Assembly (NCBI GenBank): GCA_036280295.1
Contig: DASURA010000369.1
Coordinates: 1 to 64,000, forward strand
Length of the DNA stretch: 64,000 nucleotides
Reading direction: 5' to 3'
Source of the DNA: AWTP1-13 sp036280295
Lineage (GTDB): Bacteria; Pseudomonadota; Alphaproteobacteria; Rhizobiales; Hyphomicrobiaceae
Positions 18,037-26,725 of this stretch are shown here, piece by piece. A model generated the notes under the pieces. That model was given only the letters and a program-made list of their open reading frames with translations, searched no databases and was not told where the DNA came from. Within the stretch, counting starts at the first letter, position 1. Each line of letters starts with the position of its first letter. Made by a program: the position numbers and the translations under genes.

Positions 18037-19322
18037 CCGGCGCCACCGCACTTCGTGGTGGCCTTGTTGTAGTTGCCGCACTTGAGCTTGACCCAGTCGG
18101 CCTCCAGGTCCTTCGAGCCGGGCAGGAAGTCGGACCAGGCATCGCCGGGGACCAGGCTCTTCGTCTTCCACACCACGTCGAACTGCCCATCGGCGCGCAC
18201 CTCGCCGATCAGCACCGGCTTGGTGATGTGGTGGTTGGGCAGCATCTCCGACGTGCCGCCGGTGAGGTTGGGCGCCTTGATGCCGGGCAGCGCATCGATC
18301 ACCTTGTCGGGGTCGGTGGTGCCGGCCTTCTCCACCGCCTTCACCCACATGTTGAAGCCGATGTAGTGGGCTTCCATAGGATCGTTGGTGGTGCGCTTCG
18401 GGTTCTTGGTGAAGGCGTGCCACTGCTTGATGAAGGTGGCGTTGACCGGCGCCTTCACCGACTGGAAGTAGTTCCAGGCCGCGAGATGGCCGACCAGCGG
18501 CTTTGTGTCGAGACCGGCAAGCTCCTCCTCGCCGACCGAGAACGCCACCACCGGGATGTCGGTGGCCTTGATGCCCTGGTTGCCGAGCTCCTTGTAGAAG
18601 GGAACGTTGGCGTCGCCGTTGATGGTGGAGACCACGGCGGTCTTCTTTCCGGCCGAACCGAACTTCTTGATGTCGGACACGATCGTCTGCCAGTCGGAAT
18701 GCCCGAACGGCGTGTAGTTGATCAGGATGTCGTCTTCCTTGACGCCCTTCGCCTTCAGGTACGCCTCGAGGATCTTGTTGGTGGTGCGCGGATAGACGTA
18801 GTCAGTGCCCGCCAGCACCCAGCGCTTCACCGAGCCGCCGTCCTTGCTCATCAGGTAGTCGACAGCAGGGATCGCCTGCTGGTTCGGAGCGGCACCGGTA
18901 TAGAACACGTTGCGCTCGCTCTCCTCGCCCTCGTACTGCACCGGATAGAACAGGACCGAGTTCAGCTCCTTGAAAACCGGGAGCACGGACTTGCGCGACA
19001 CCGAGGTCCAGCAGCCGAACACGGCCGCGACCTTGTTCTTGGTGATGAGCTCGCGCGCCTTCTCGGCAAACAGCGGCCAGTTCGAGGCTGGATCGACAAC
19101 AACCGGCTCCAGCTTCTTGCCGAGCAGGCCGCCCTTCTTGTTCTGATCCTCGATCAGCATCAGCATCACGTCCTTGAGCGTGGTCTCGCTGATGGCCATC
19201 GTTCCCGAGAGGGAATGCAAAATACCGACCTTGATGGTCTCCTGCGCCCGGGCTTGTCCGCCAAGCGGCGCCACGGCCAGCACGAGCGCGGCCGCCGCAA
19301 TCCTGAGGAAGTTGCGAGTCAT
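18033..19322 (-). CDS. urtA: Urea-binding protein UrtA
   Basis: UrtA is the periplasmic solute receptor of the urea importer. The 429-residue product begins at the ATG at 19322 with a good AAGGTGG ribosome-binding site; the longer upstream frame is not conserved. Residues 1-26 are a signal peptide (MTRNFLRIAAAALVLAVAPL, cleaved after QARAQ). The family stretches IKVGILHSLSGTMAISETTL, FGCWTSVSRKSVLPVF and LFYPVQYEGEESERNVFYTG are diagnostic. The ending LKCGNYNKATTKCGG retains the cysteines often seen there. It is the promoter-proximal gene of the urt-ure cluster. The stop codon falls in a palindromic repeat. Confidence 0.97.
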   Translation of the reverse strand: MTRNFLRIAAAALVLAVAPLGGQARAQETIKVGILHSLSGTMAISETTLKDVMLMLIEDQNKKGGLLGKKLEPVVVDPASNWPLFAEKARELITKNKVAAVFGCWTSVSRKSVLPVFKELNSVLFYPVQYEGEESERNVFYTGAAPNQQAIPAVDYLMSKDGGSVKRWVLAGTDYVYPRTTNKILEAYLKAKGVKEDDILINYTPFGHSDWQTIVSDIKKFGSAGKKTAVVSTINGDANVPFYKELGNQGIKATDIPVVAFSVGEEELAGLDTKPLVGHLAAWNYFQSVKAPVNATFIKQWHAFTKNPKRTTNDPMEAHYIGFNMWVKAVEKAGTTDPDKVIDALPGIKAPNLTGGTSEMLPNHHITKPVLIGEVRADGQFDVVWKTKSLVPGDAWSDFLPGSKDLEADWVKLKCGNYNKATTKCGGAG

Positions 19323-19707
19323 GAGAGTGACACCACCTTTTGATGCGAAAGCAAATTGCGGGTGCACCAGGCCCCCGGCAGTGCAAGAGCAATCGACGTG
19401 CCATGCGGAAAGCACGCGAATAACGCGCTGATAACAAAGGCAAATTATCTGCAGCTCACGACATGCCACCTGGCAACGATGCGAACCTGGCGCCTAAATT
19501 TTGGGCGATTGACCGCGCTTGCAGCGTGGGGCGCTCACAAAGTTTGGGCATATGGCGCGCACCTGGGCGCCGGCAACTTGGCAGTTGACCAAGGTTCCGG
19601 CACCGGCTCATGTGCGTATCGGGAAAACGCGCAAACGCCCTTTTGAAGGGTGCACGAGGAGCGGGCAGCCTGGCCGCTCCAACGATAGCGATGAGCGTTC
19701 CCGAGGG
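19323..19707. other. Divergent intergenic region between urtA and the LivF-type ATPase gene
   Basis: This 385-base region should hold the promoter of the urea locus (leftward) and that of the ATPase gene (rightward). It is less GC-rich in its middle (about 19425-19510, with AAATTATCTGC and CCTAAATTTTGG), as expected of a control region. I looked for a -24/-12 sigma-54 promoter reading toward urtA and found no convincing match with correct spacing. I name no specific operator. Confidence 0.4.
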
Positions 19708-22098
19708 ATGGAGGGAATGCTGAAGGTTTCGCATTTGTCGGTCAGCTACGGCAAGCATCTGGCGATCGACGACGTGTCTTTGCAGGTCGGACGCGGCGAG
19801 ATCGTTGTCATGCTTGGCGCCAACGGTGCCGGCAAATCGTCGTGCCTCAAGGCGCTGGGGGGCCTTGTTCCGCACCTCGCCGGGGCGCGCATCGCCTTGG
19901 GCGACACCGATCTCACAGCGCTGCCGCCGCACATGCTGGTCGACGCCGGCTTGGCCCTGGTGCCTGAGGACCGAGGCATCTTCCCCGAGCTGTCGGTGCG
20001 CGACAACCTTGAGCTCGGCGCCTTCCCAGCCAGGGCCCGCCCCCGCGCCGGGGAGAATCTGAAGCGCGTCGTGGCGCTGTTTCCGCGCCTCGCCGAGCGC
20101 ATGAGCCAGGCTGCAAACACGATGAGCGGCGGCGAGCGCCAGATGGTGGCCGTCGGCCGCGCGCTGATGTCCGACCCGGATGTGCTGCTGCTCGACGAGC
20201 CGTCGCTTGGCCTGTCGCCGCTGATCTGCAGCGAGCTGTTCCAGGCGCTGGCCAGGATCAAGGCACTGGGCGTGGGCGTGCTGCTCGTTGAGCAGAATGC
20301 CCGCCAAGCCCTGGCGATCGCCGACCGCGGCTACCTGTTGGAGAACGGCCGCATCGTCGGCGAGGGCTCATCTGAGGGCTTGCGCAACGACCCGGCTGTG
20401 CGGCGCGCCTATCTGGGCGGCACGGCGGAAAGCGGCAAGGGCCGGCGGCCCGGGCAAATTGCCAGCGCGGAGCCCATGCGCGACGGCGATGCGCTGCCAC
20501 AAGCTGCTTGCGGGCATCTGCCGGTGAACGGCAGCCCGGTCTTGCGGCGAGCCGTGACAAGACAGATGGCGGCAGAGGCGCAAGCGACTGGAACGGCGGT
20601 TGCGGCTGGACCGCAGCCGAACAACAAGTCCCTGGGGAGCAAAACGATGATTGCAGTCGACCTGTTGATCAACAACGCCGACGAGAGCGCCGCCGGCAGC
20701 GCCACCTTCGATCGTCTTGACCCGATGACCGGCAGTACCGCCACCCGCGCCGCCGCCGCCAGCGCGGCCGACGCCAGCCGCGCCGCTGACGCTGCCGCGG
20801 CCGCGTTCCCGGCATGGTCGGAGATGGCACCAGCCGCGCGCCGCGCCCTGCTTAACAAGGCTGCCGATCTGATCGGCGCCGCCGGCGGCAGGTTCGCCGC
20901 CGTCATGGCCGGCGAGACCGGTTCTACCGCCATGTGGGCCGGCTTCAATTGCATGCTGGCCGCCGGCATGGTGCGCGAGGCGGCGGCCATGACCACGCAG
21001 ATCGCCGGAGAGATCATCCCCTCGGACGTGCCCGGCAGCCTGGCCATGGGCTACCGCCAGCCGGTGGGCGTGGTGGCCGGCATCGCGCCGTGGAACGCGC
21101 CGGTAATCCTCGGCGTACGGGCCATCGCCATGCCGCTGGCGTGCGGCAACACGGTGGTGCTGAAAGCCTCGGAGATGTGCCCCGGCACGCACCGGCTGAT
21201 CGGCGCGCTGTTCCGCGAGGCCGGCTTCCCGCCCGGCGTCGTCAACGTCGTCACCAACGCGCCCAAGGACGCCGGCGAGGTGGTGGACGCGCTGATCGCC
21301 CATCCGGCGGTGCGGCGCGTCAACTTCACCGGCTCCTCGCGCGTCGGCAAGATCATCGCCAGGAAGTGTGCGGAATACCTGAAGCCCGTGCTCCTGGAGC
21401 TGGGCGGCAAGTCTCCCCTGGTTGTGCTCGATGACGCCGACCTCGACGAGGCGGTGAACGCCGCCGCGTTCGGCGCCTTCGCCAACTCGGGCCAGATCTG
21501 CATGTCGACCGAGCGCATCGTCGTCGACGAGGCAGTGGCCGACGCGTTCGTGGCCAAGCTTGCCGCCAAGGCCAAGTCGCTGTCGGTCGGCGACCCGCGC
21601 GAAGGCAAGGCGATCCTGGGCTCCGTGGTGGACCACGGCGCCGCCGAGCGCGTCACCGCACTGGTGCTCGACGCCGTCGCCAAGGGCGCCAGGCTGGTGG
21701 CCGGGGGCGAGATCAAGGGCACGCTCATCGGCGCCCACGTGCTCGACCACGTCACCCCGGCCATGCGCATCTACGAGGAGGAATCGTTCGGGCCGGTGAC
21801 CACGGTAGTACGGGCCAGGGGCGTCGACGATGCGGTGCGCATCGCCAACGACACGCCCTACGGTCTCTCCTCGGCGGTGTTCGGCCGCGATATCACCCGC
21901 GCGTTCGCGGTGGCGCGTCGGCTGGAAACCGGCATCTGCCACATCAACGGCCCGACCGTGCACGACGAGGCGCAGATGCCCTTCGGCGGCGTGAAGGACT
22001 CAGGCTACGGCCGCTTCGGCGGCAAGGCGGCCATCAACGAGTTCACCGAGCTCCGGTGGATCACCATCCAGTCGGGGCACCGGCATTATCCGTTTTAA
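19708..22098 (+). CDS. LivF-type ABC ATPase whose frame continues without a stop into an aldehyde dehydrogenase
   Basis: Residues from MEGMLKVSHLSVSYGKHLAI give a complete branched-chain-amino-acid type ATPase: Walker A GANGAGKSS, signature MSGGERQMVAVGRALM, Walker B VLLLDEPSLGLSPLI, H-loop LLVEQNARQALAI, and the family end VRRAYLGG near 20420. No stop follows. About 75 codons of Ala/Gly/Pro-rich linker lead directly into a full-length aldehyde dehydrogenase with its own start signals at 20647. So the frame could make an ATPase/dehydrogenase fusion of about 796 residues, or the ATPase gene has lost its stop. No permease or binding protein for this ATPase is adjacent. The start could be 19708 or 19717; frame evidence cannot decide. 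Confidence 0.75.
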   Translation: MEGMLKVSHLSVSYGKHLAIDDVSLQVGRGEIVVMLGANGAGKSSCLKALGGLVPHLAGARIALGDTDLTALPPHMLVDAGLALVPEDRGIFPELSVRDNLELGAFPARARPRAGENLKRVVALFPRLAERMSQAANTMSGGERQMVAVGRALMSDPDVLLLDEPSLGLSPLICSELFQALARIKALGVGVLLVEQNARQALAIADRGYLLENGRIVGEGSSEGLRNDPAVRRAYLGGTAESGKGRRPGQIASAEPMRDGDALPQAACGHLPVNGSPVLRRAVTRQMAAEAQATGTAVAAGPQPNNKSLGSKTMIAVDLLINNADESAAGSATFDRLDPMTGSTATRAAAASAADASRAADAAAAAFPAWSEMAPAARRALLNKAADLIGAAGGRFAAVMAGETGSTAMWAGFNCMLAAGMVREAAAMTTQIAGEIIPSDVPGSLAMGYRQPVGVVAGIAPWNAPVILGVRAIAMPLACGNTVVLKASEMCPGTHRLIGALFREAGFPPGVVNVVTNAPKDAGEVVDALIAHPAVRRVNFTGSSRVGKIIARKCAEYLKPVLLELGGKSPLVVLDDADLDEAVNAAAFGAFANSGQICMSTERIVVDEAVADAFVAKLAAKAKSLSVGDPREGKAILGSVVDHGAAERVTALVLDAVAKGARLVAGGEIKGTLIGAHVLDHVTPAMRIYEEESFGPVTTVVRARGVDDAVRIANDTPYGLSSAVFGRDITRAFAVARRLETGICHINGPTVHDEAQMPFGGVKDSGYGRFGGKAAINEFTELRWITIQSGHRHYPF
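20647..22098 (+). CDS. NAD(P)-dependent aldehyde dehydrogenase (vanillin/salicylaldehyde dehydrogenase-like)
   Basis: Starting at ATG 20647, with GGGGAG eight bases upstream, this is a 483-residue member of the aldehyde dehydrogenase superfamily, which oxidises aldehydes to acids. Visible motifs: PWNAPVILGVRAIAMPLACG (cofactor and oxyanion Asn region), FTGSSRVGKIIA, catalytic Glu in LLELGGKSPLVVL, catalytic Cys in GAFANSGQICMSTERIVV, and EESFGPVTTVVRA with MPFGGVKDSGYGRFGG near the end. The style (GQICMSTER, ending ELRWITIQ) is that of aromatic aldehyde dehydrogenases such as vanillin or salicylaldehyde dehydrogenases. The frame is also open upstream into an ABC ATPase, so the protein may be made alone, as a fusion, or both. 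Confidence 0.92.
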   Translation: MIAVDLLINNADESAAGSATFDRLDPMTGSTATRAAAASAADASRAADAAAAAFPAWSEMAPAARRALLNKAADLIGAAGGRFAAVMAGETGSTAMWAGFNCMLAAGMVREAAAMTTQIAGEIIPSDVPGSLAMGYRQPVGVVAGIAPWNAPVILGVRAIAMPLACGNTVVLKASEMCPGTHRLIGALFREAGFPPGVVNVVTNAPKDAGEVVDALIAHPAVRRVNFTGSSRVGKIIARKCAEYLKPVLLELGGKSPLVVLDDADLDEAVNAAAFGAFANSGQICMSTERIVVDEAVADAFVAKLAAKAKSLSVGDPREGKAILGSVVDHGAAERVTALVLDAVAKGARLVAGGEIKGTLIGAHVLDHVTPAMRIYEEESFGPVTTVVRARGVDDAVRIANDTPYGLSSAVFGRDITRAFAVARRLETGICHINGPTVHDEAQMPFGGVKDSGYGRFGGKAAINEFTELRWITIQSGHRHYPF

Positions 22099-22372
22099 TC
22101 GAAACGCGCGGCCGGGACCCAGGGCAGTCCGGGGGGAGCGGGGCAAAGCCCGTGGGTCCGGAGCAGCGGCGGGTTCACCGCGCTCCCGGAAGACAGGTGC
22201 GTGTCTGTCATCCGCGGCCAGTCGCGTTGCTATGAAGATGGGATGAAGCGCGAGCGTTGGAAGGGGTGCTCGCGCAGGCGTGACCGGCGTTGATCGACAT
22301 GAACAGCCTGTTATTTCAGCCAGATAAGAACACCGCTCGGCGACAGCGACCGTGCGCACCATGCTGAGCGCC

Positions 22373-22629
22373 ATGAGCATCACCCTGTCACCCGAGTAGC
22401 AGCAGGAGCTGGAGCCGCTGTTGCCACCGGACGGTTCCCGTCGGTCGAGGAGGCGGTCCGCTTTTCTGTCGGGCAGCTCTTGCTGGAGGAGGAGGAGGCG
22501 AAGCTCGGTGACCTCTCGTGAGTCAAGCCGTACCTCGACGAGGCACGCGCAGAGATTGCGCGCGAGGAGACGATTTCACTGGAGGCGTTCAACGCGCACG
22601 TTGAAGAGCACGTGTCGAAGCTGCGCTAA
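22373..22629 (+). pseudogene. ParD-like type II antitoxin, dead copy
   Basis: From ATG 22373 the product begins MSITLSPE and meets a TAG. After a frame change it goes on VATGRFPSVEEAVRFSVGQL with LLEEEEAKLGDLS, a TGA where a Trp codon is expected, then VKPYLDEARAEIAREETIS and LEAFNAHVEEHVSKLR to the stop at 22629. This is the ribbon-helix-helix ParD family (antitoxin that binds DNA and neutralises ParE). One frameshift and two in-frame stops make it non-functional. No ParE toxin follows: the next 27-codon frame (22633-22716) is not recognisable. Confidence 0.7.
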
Positions 22630-22719
22630 TGCATGGAGCCCTTCGCGTTCTTGACCGCCCGCCGTAACATCGCGGCCAAGATGATCGCGCACGGCCGCAA
22701 GCCGCAGGCCGTCTGACCC

Positions 22720-24441
22720 TCAATGGATCTCCGGCTCCGGCACGGGGGCGCCGTGCTCCAGGAAGTCGAAGTCGCACCCCGAATCGGCCTGGCCGATGTG
22801 CTCCTGGAACATGCGGCCGTAGCCGCGCTCATAGCGCGGGGCGGGCGCCACCCACGTCGCCCGGCGGCGCGCCAGCTCCTCATCCGACACATGGAGGTGA
22901 AGGCGGCGCTGCGCCACGTCCACCTCGATCACGTCGCCTGTCTGTACAAGTGCCAGCGGGCCGCCGACGAAACTCTCCGGCGCCACGTGCAGGATGCAGG
23001 CGCCGTAGCTGGTGCCCGACATGCGTGCGTCCGAGAGGCGCAGCATGTCGCGCACGCCGGCGCGCACCAGCTTGCGCGGGATCGGCAGCATGCCCCATTC
23101 CGGCATGCCCGGCCCGCCCTTCGGCCCGGAATTCTGCAGCACCAGCACGTCGTCGGCCGTCACCTCGAGGTCGTCGCGATCGATCTCCGCGGCCATGTGG
23201 TTGTAGTCGCGGAACACCACGGCACGGCCGCGGTGCTGGCACAGCCGGGGCTCCGCGGCCGATGGCTTCATGACGGCACCGCCGGGCGCCAGGTTGCCGC
23301 GCAGCACCGCCGTGCCGCCCTCGGCGTAGATCGGCTTGTCGAGTGGGCGGATGACATCAGGGTGGAACACCTCGGCGTGGGCGATGTTTTCGCTGAGTGT
23401 CCGGCCGTTCACGGCCACCGCCCGGCCATCCAGCCGGTCCGCCAGCACCTTCATCAGCGCCAGAATGCCGCCGGCATAGAAGAAGTCCTCCATCAGGTGG
23501 GCCCCGGACGGCCGCACATTGGCGATCACCGGCACCTTGCGCGAGATGCGGTCGAAGTCGTCAAGGGAAAGGGCGATGCCGGCCCGGCGCGCCATGGCAA
23601 TCACATGGATCATGGCATTGGTGGACCCGCCCATGGCCATGTGCACGGCAATGGCATTCTCGAACGCCGCCGGAGTCAGAATGTCGGCCGGCTTGACGTC
23701 CTCCCACACCATCTCGACGATCCGCCGCCCGGCTTGGCCGCACATGCGCGGATGACCGGCATCGGCAGCGGGGATTGACGAAGCGCCGGGCAGCGCCAGT
23801 CCCAGCACCTCGGCAATCGCCATCATGGTGGCGGCGGTGCCCATCGTCATGCAGGTGCCGAACGAGCGTGCCACGCCGCCCTCGATCGCCGCCCAGTCCT
23901 CCTCCGAGATATTGCCCGCACGCTTCTCGTCCCAGTACTTCCAGGCGTCAGAGCCGGAGCCGAGCGTCTGGCCGCGCCAGTTGCCGCGCAGCTGCGGGCC
24001 GGCCGGGACGTAGATCGCCGGCAGCCCCATGGAGATGGCACCCATGATGAGGCCGGGCGTGGTCTTGTCGCATCCGCCGAGCAGCACCGCGCCGTCGATC
24101 GGGTGCGAGCGCAGCAACTCCTCCGTCTCCATCGCCAGGAAGTTTCGATAGAGCATCGTGGAGGGCTTCACGAACGGCTCCGCCAGGGAGATCGCCGGCA
24201 GCTCCATGGGCAGCCCGCCCGCCTGAAGCACGCCGCGCTTAACGTCCTCGGCGCGGTCGCGCAGGTGGGCGTGGCAAGCGTTGATGTCGCTCCAGGTATT
24301 GACGATGCCGATCACCGGCTTGCCCTGCCAGTCCTCGGCGTCGTAGCCCATCTGGCGCAGGCGGGCGCGATGGCCGAAGGCGCGCAGATCCTGCACGCCG
24401 AGCCAGCGATGGGAGCGCAGCTCCTCGGGGCGTTTACGCAT
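22720..24441 (-). CDS. IlvD/Edd-family dehydratase (sugar-acid dehydratase-like)
   Basis: The 573-residue enzyme belongs to the [2Fe-2S] IlvD/Edd family, which dehydrates 2,3-dihydroxy acids or aldonates to 2-keto acids. The start at 24441 (MRKRPEELRSHRWLG) matches the L-arabinonate/pentonate-type dehydratases, which begin with R..RW.G..dl.aF.HRsr. Cluster cysteines are Cys56 (SDINACHAHL), Cys124 (LLGGCDKTTPG) and Cys197 (SFGTCMTMGTA). The Mg/substrate region MAMGGSTNAMIHVIAMARRA is present. The gene overlaps the TRAP permease gene by eight bases and shares its direction, so the transported acid is probably its substrate. The exact sugar acid is not determined. Confidence 0.92.
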   Translation of the reverse strand: MRKRPEELRSHRWLGVQDLRAFGHRARLRQMGYDAEDWQGKPVIGIVNTWSDINACHAHLRDRAEDVKRGVLQAGGLPMELPAISLAEPFVKPSTMLYRNFLAMETEELLRSHPIDGAVLLGGCDKTTPGLIMGAISMGLPAIYVPAGPQLRGNWRGQTLGSGSDAWKYWDEKRAGNISEEDWAAIEGGVARSFGTCMTMGTAATMMAIAEVLGLALPGASSIPAADAGHPRMCGQAGRRIVEMVWEDVKPADILTPAAFENAIAVHMAMGGSTNAMIHVIAMARRAGIALSLDDFDRISRKVPVIANVRPSGAHLMEDFFYAGGILALMKVLADRLDGRAVAVNGRTLSENIAHAEVFHPDVIRPLDKPIYAEGGTAVLRGNLAPGGAVMKPSAAEPRLCQHRGRAVVFRDYNHMAAEIDRDDLEVTADDVLVLQNSGPKGGPGMPEWGMLPIPRKLVRAGVRDMLRLSDARMSGTSYGACILHVAPESFVGGPLALVQTGDVIEVDVAQRRLHLHVSDEELARRRATWVAPAPRYERGYGRMFQEHIGQADSGCDFDFLEHGAPVPEPEIH

Positions 24442-26590
24442 GGGGCCTTTGCGGCTTTCCTGCGGCCGCAGCGCCGACCGAAGCCGGGACCGGGGCGGGA
24501 CCGGCACGAACAAGGAGCTCGAAAACGATCACCGCCGCCATGATCGCGAGGCCGGCCAGATCGGCCCACAAGGTCGGGACGACCAGCAGAATGGCGCCGA
24601 GAATGGCAACGCCGCGCTCCCACATCGGCATCCATCTGAGAAAATAGCCGTGCAGGCCTCCAGCCAGCAGCGCGATGCCGACGCAGGAGAGCACCAGACG
24701 CCAGACGATATGCGGCCAGTCGCCGATCATCAGCAGCGACGGGTCGTACACGAACATGAACGGCACGACGAACCCGGCCGCCCCCACCTTCACGGCGGCC
24801 AAGCCGGCCTTCCACAAGTCCGCCTTGGCCAGCCCGGCCGCGGCGAACACGGCAAGCGCCACCGGCGGCGTGATGGACGAGAGGATCGCGAAGTAGAACG
24901 CGAACATGTGCGCGGCGGGGATGATGACGCCCAGCTTGATGAGCGCCGGCACCAGCAGCGAGACCATGATGATGTAGGCGGGCGTGGTCGGCATGCCCAT
25001 GCCGAGGACAATGCCGGCCATCATCGTGAGCACCAGGGCCAGCAGCAGCACGTTCTGCGAGATGTCGACCACCCATTGCGTGAAGGTGATGCCAAGACCG
25101 GTCAGGATGACGATGCCGATGATGATACCGGCGGCGGCGCAGGCAAGTGCCACGGGCAGAGTGTTGCGGGCGCCATCGATCATCGCGTCGACAATCGGCC
25201 GCCCTTCGATCTTGAGGTAGATCGTCTTGCCCTGCACCGCCCACAGCCAGAGCCCGATGATTGCCGCGAAGATGGCCGCCTCGATGAGCGGGTGCAGCCC
25301 GAAAATCGCCGGGATCAGCGCCGGGAATCCGTGCCACACCACCGGCAGGGCCGTCAGCACTGGCAGGATGAGCGTAACGGCCGGTCCGAACCAGGCGGCA
25401 GGGAAGCACATCAGCGTTCCCGTCAGCGCCGCCAGCGGCGCGCTGTAGCCCGAGTACATGACGAACAGGATCGAGCAGACGGGGATGAACAGATGCCCGC
25501 GTGCCGCGAGCACGTCGCGCAGCACCGGCAGCTCGTTGCGCGGTACGCCCAGCAGCCCCTGGCGCTTGGCCTCGAAGTGCACCGCGGCGAAGCAGGCGAC
25601 GTAGTACAGCACCGCCGGGATGGCAGCCCAGATCACCACCTGGGCGTAGCTCACGCCCTGGAACTCGGCCATCACGAACGCCGCGGCGCCCATGATCGGC
25701 GGCATGATCTGGCCGCCGGTGGAGGCCGTCGCCTCCACTGCGGCCGCGAAGTGCGCCTTGAAGCCGGTGCGCTTCATCAGGGGAATCGAGATCGGCCCGT
25801 CCACCATCACGTTGGCGACGGCGGAGCCGGAGATGGTGCCGAACAGCGACGAGGATACCACCGAGACCTTACCGGGGCCGCCGGCGGTGTGGCCGGTGAT
25901 GCCCATGGCAAAGTCCATGAACAGCTGGCCGGTGCCAGTGCGCTCCATGAAGGCGCCGAACAGCACGAAGATCATCACGTAGGATGCCGACACCGCCAGC
26001 GGCTGGCCGAAGATGCCCTCGGTCGACAGGTAGAGCTGATCGACAAGGCTCAACGGCTCGACCTGCGTGAATCCGAAGGCGTAAATGACGAATACCAGGC
26101 AGGTGATCGGCAGGGCTGGCCCGAGCACGCGGCGCGTGCCTTCAAGGACGAGCAGGATCAGGACCACGCTGCAGGCGATGTCCGACCACGCCATTTCATC
26201 GATGTAGATGATGCGGTTTATGATGTAGTCGTAGTTCCAGAAGATGTAGCCGATGCACACCACGCTCGCGACGACCAGCAGCAGGTCGAGCCACGATGGC
26301 GTCCGGTACCTGCTTTCCACCTCGGCCCGCGCGTCCGGCTTCAGCATCGCAAGGTCGTCGTCGGTCGGCGACTTCAGGCGGAAGTAGAGAAAGGTGAGGA
26401 CCAGCGCGAAGCCCAGGTGAAGGGCGCGGAACAGGTAGTCGGTGAGCGGCCCACGGAACACCTCGCGCAGGGACGGCGAGATGAAGTCGAGCGGCGGTAC
26501 GGTGACGTAGAGGTGGTAGAGCGCCATGGCCAGGGCGACAGCCGCCGCGACATGGCGCAGCCAATCGCGCTTGGTAGTATTGCTCGTCAT
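24434..26590 (-). CDS. TRAP transporter fused permease (4TM/12TM, TAXI type)
   Basis: The 718-residue membrane protein combines the small DctQ-like and large DctM-like subunits of a TRAP transporter in one chain, as TAXI-type systems do. It is almost entirely hydrophobic helices with conserved loops: FGAFMERTGTGQLFMDFAMG, GGPGKVSVVSSSLFGTISGS, ATASTGGQIMPPIMGAAAFV and LGMGMPTTPAYIIMVSLLVP. It imports organic acids with sodium or proton gradients, working with the TAXI receptor encoded just upstream at 26726-27676. It overlaps the downstream dehydratase gene. Confidence 0.94.
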   Translation of the reverse strand: MTSNTTKRDWLRHVAAAVALAMALYHLYVTVPPLDFISPSLREVFRGPLTDYLFRALHLGFALVLTFLYFRLKSPTDDDLAMLKPDARAEVESRYRTPSWLDLLLVVASVVCIGYIFWNYDYIINRIIYIDEMAWSDIACSVVLILLVLEGTRRVLGPALPITCLVFVIYAFGFTQVEPLSLVDQLYLSTEGIFGQPLAVSASYVMIFVLFGAFMERTGTGQLFMDFAMGITGHTAGGPGKVSVVSSSLFGTISGSAVANVMVDGPISIPLMKRTGFKAHFAAAVEATASTGGQIMPPIMGAAAFVMAEFQGVSYAQVVIWAAIPAVLYYVACFAAVHFEAKRQGLLGVPRNELPVLRDVLAARGHLFIPVCSILFVMYSGYSAPLAALTGTLMCFPAAWFGPAVTLILPVLTALPVVWHGFPALIPAIFGLHPLIEAAIFAAIIGLWLWAVQGKTIYLKIEGRPIVDAMIDGARNTLPVALACAAAGIIIGIVILTGLGITFTQWVVDISQNVLLLALVLTMMAGIVLGMGMPTTPAYIIMVSLLVPALIKLGVIIPAAHMFAFYFAILSSITPPVALAVFAAAGLAKADLWKAGLAAVKVGAAGFVVPFMFVYDPSLLMIGDWPHIVWRLVLSCVGIALLAGGLHGYFLRWMPMWERGVAILGAILLVVPTLWADLAGLAIMAAVIVFELLVRAGPAPVPASVGAAAAGKPQRPHA

Positions 26591-26626
26591 GAGATGCTTT
26601 TCCTGCCCTAGGCACTCGGTTCTTGG

Positions 26627-26652
26627 GGTGTCAGACCACTGGGTCTGACACC
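26627..26652. repeat. Short hairpin GGTGTCAGACC...GGTCTGACACC
   Basis: A perfect inverted repeat of 11-base arms around a 4-base loop, between the TAXI receptor and TRAP permease genes. It resembles the hairpin at 12321-12347. Such a stem between receptor and permease genes may lower transcription or protect receptor mRNA, but that is inference. Confidence 0.6.
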
Positions 26653-26725
26653 AATTTCCTAGGACCTGCGTAGATCCAGGATGTCAGACTCGGAAGGGCC
26701 TGACGTCCGCGTCGCTTCGAGCGAC

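Noticed and set aside
19323..19470. Sigma-54 (-24/-12) or NtrC-type site upstream of urtA
   Set aside because: GGTGC and TTTGC pieces exist but the GG-to-GC spacing is wrong, and TGCACC palindromes do not match the NtrC pattern.
22633..22716. 27-codon frame after the ParD pseudogene as a surviving toxin
   Set aside because: Too short and not similar to ParE/RelE; could be any leftover.
24440..26611. 723-codon open frame on the plus strand, opposite the TRAP permease gene
   Set aside because: Antisense of a conserved membrane protein; composition is hydrophilic noise.
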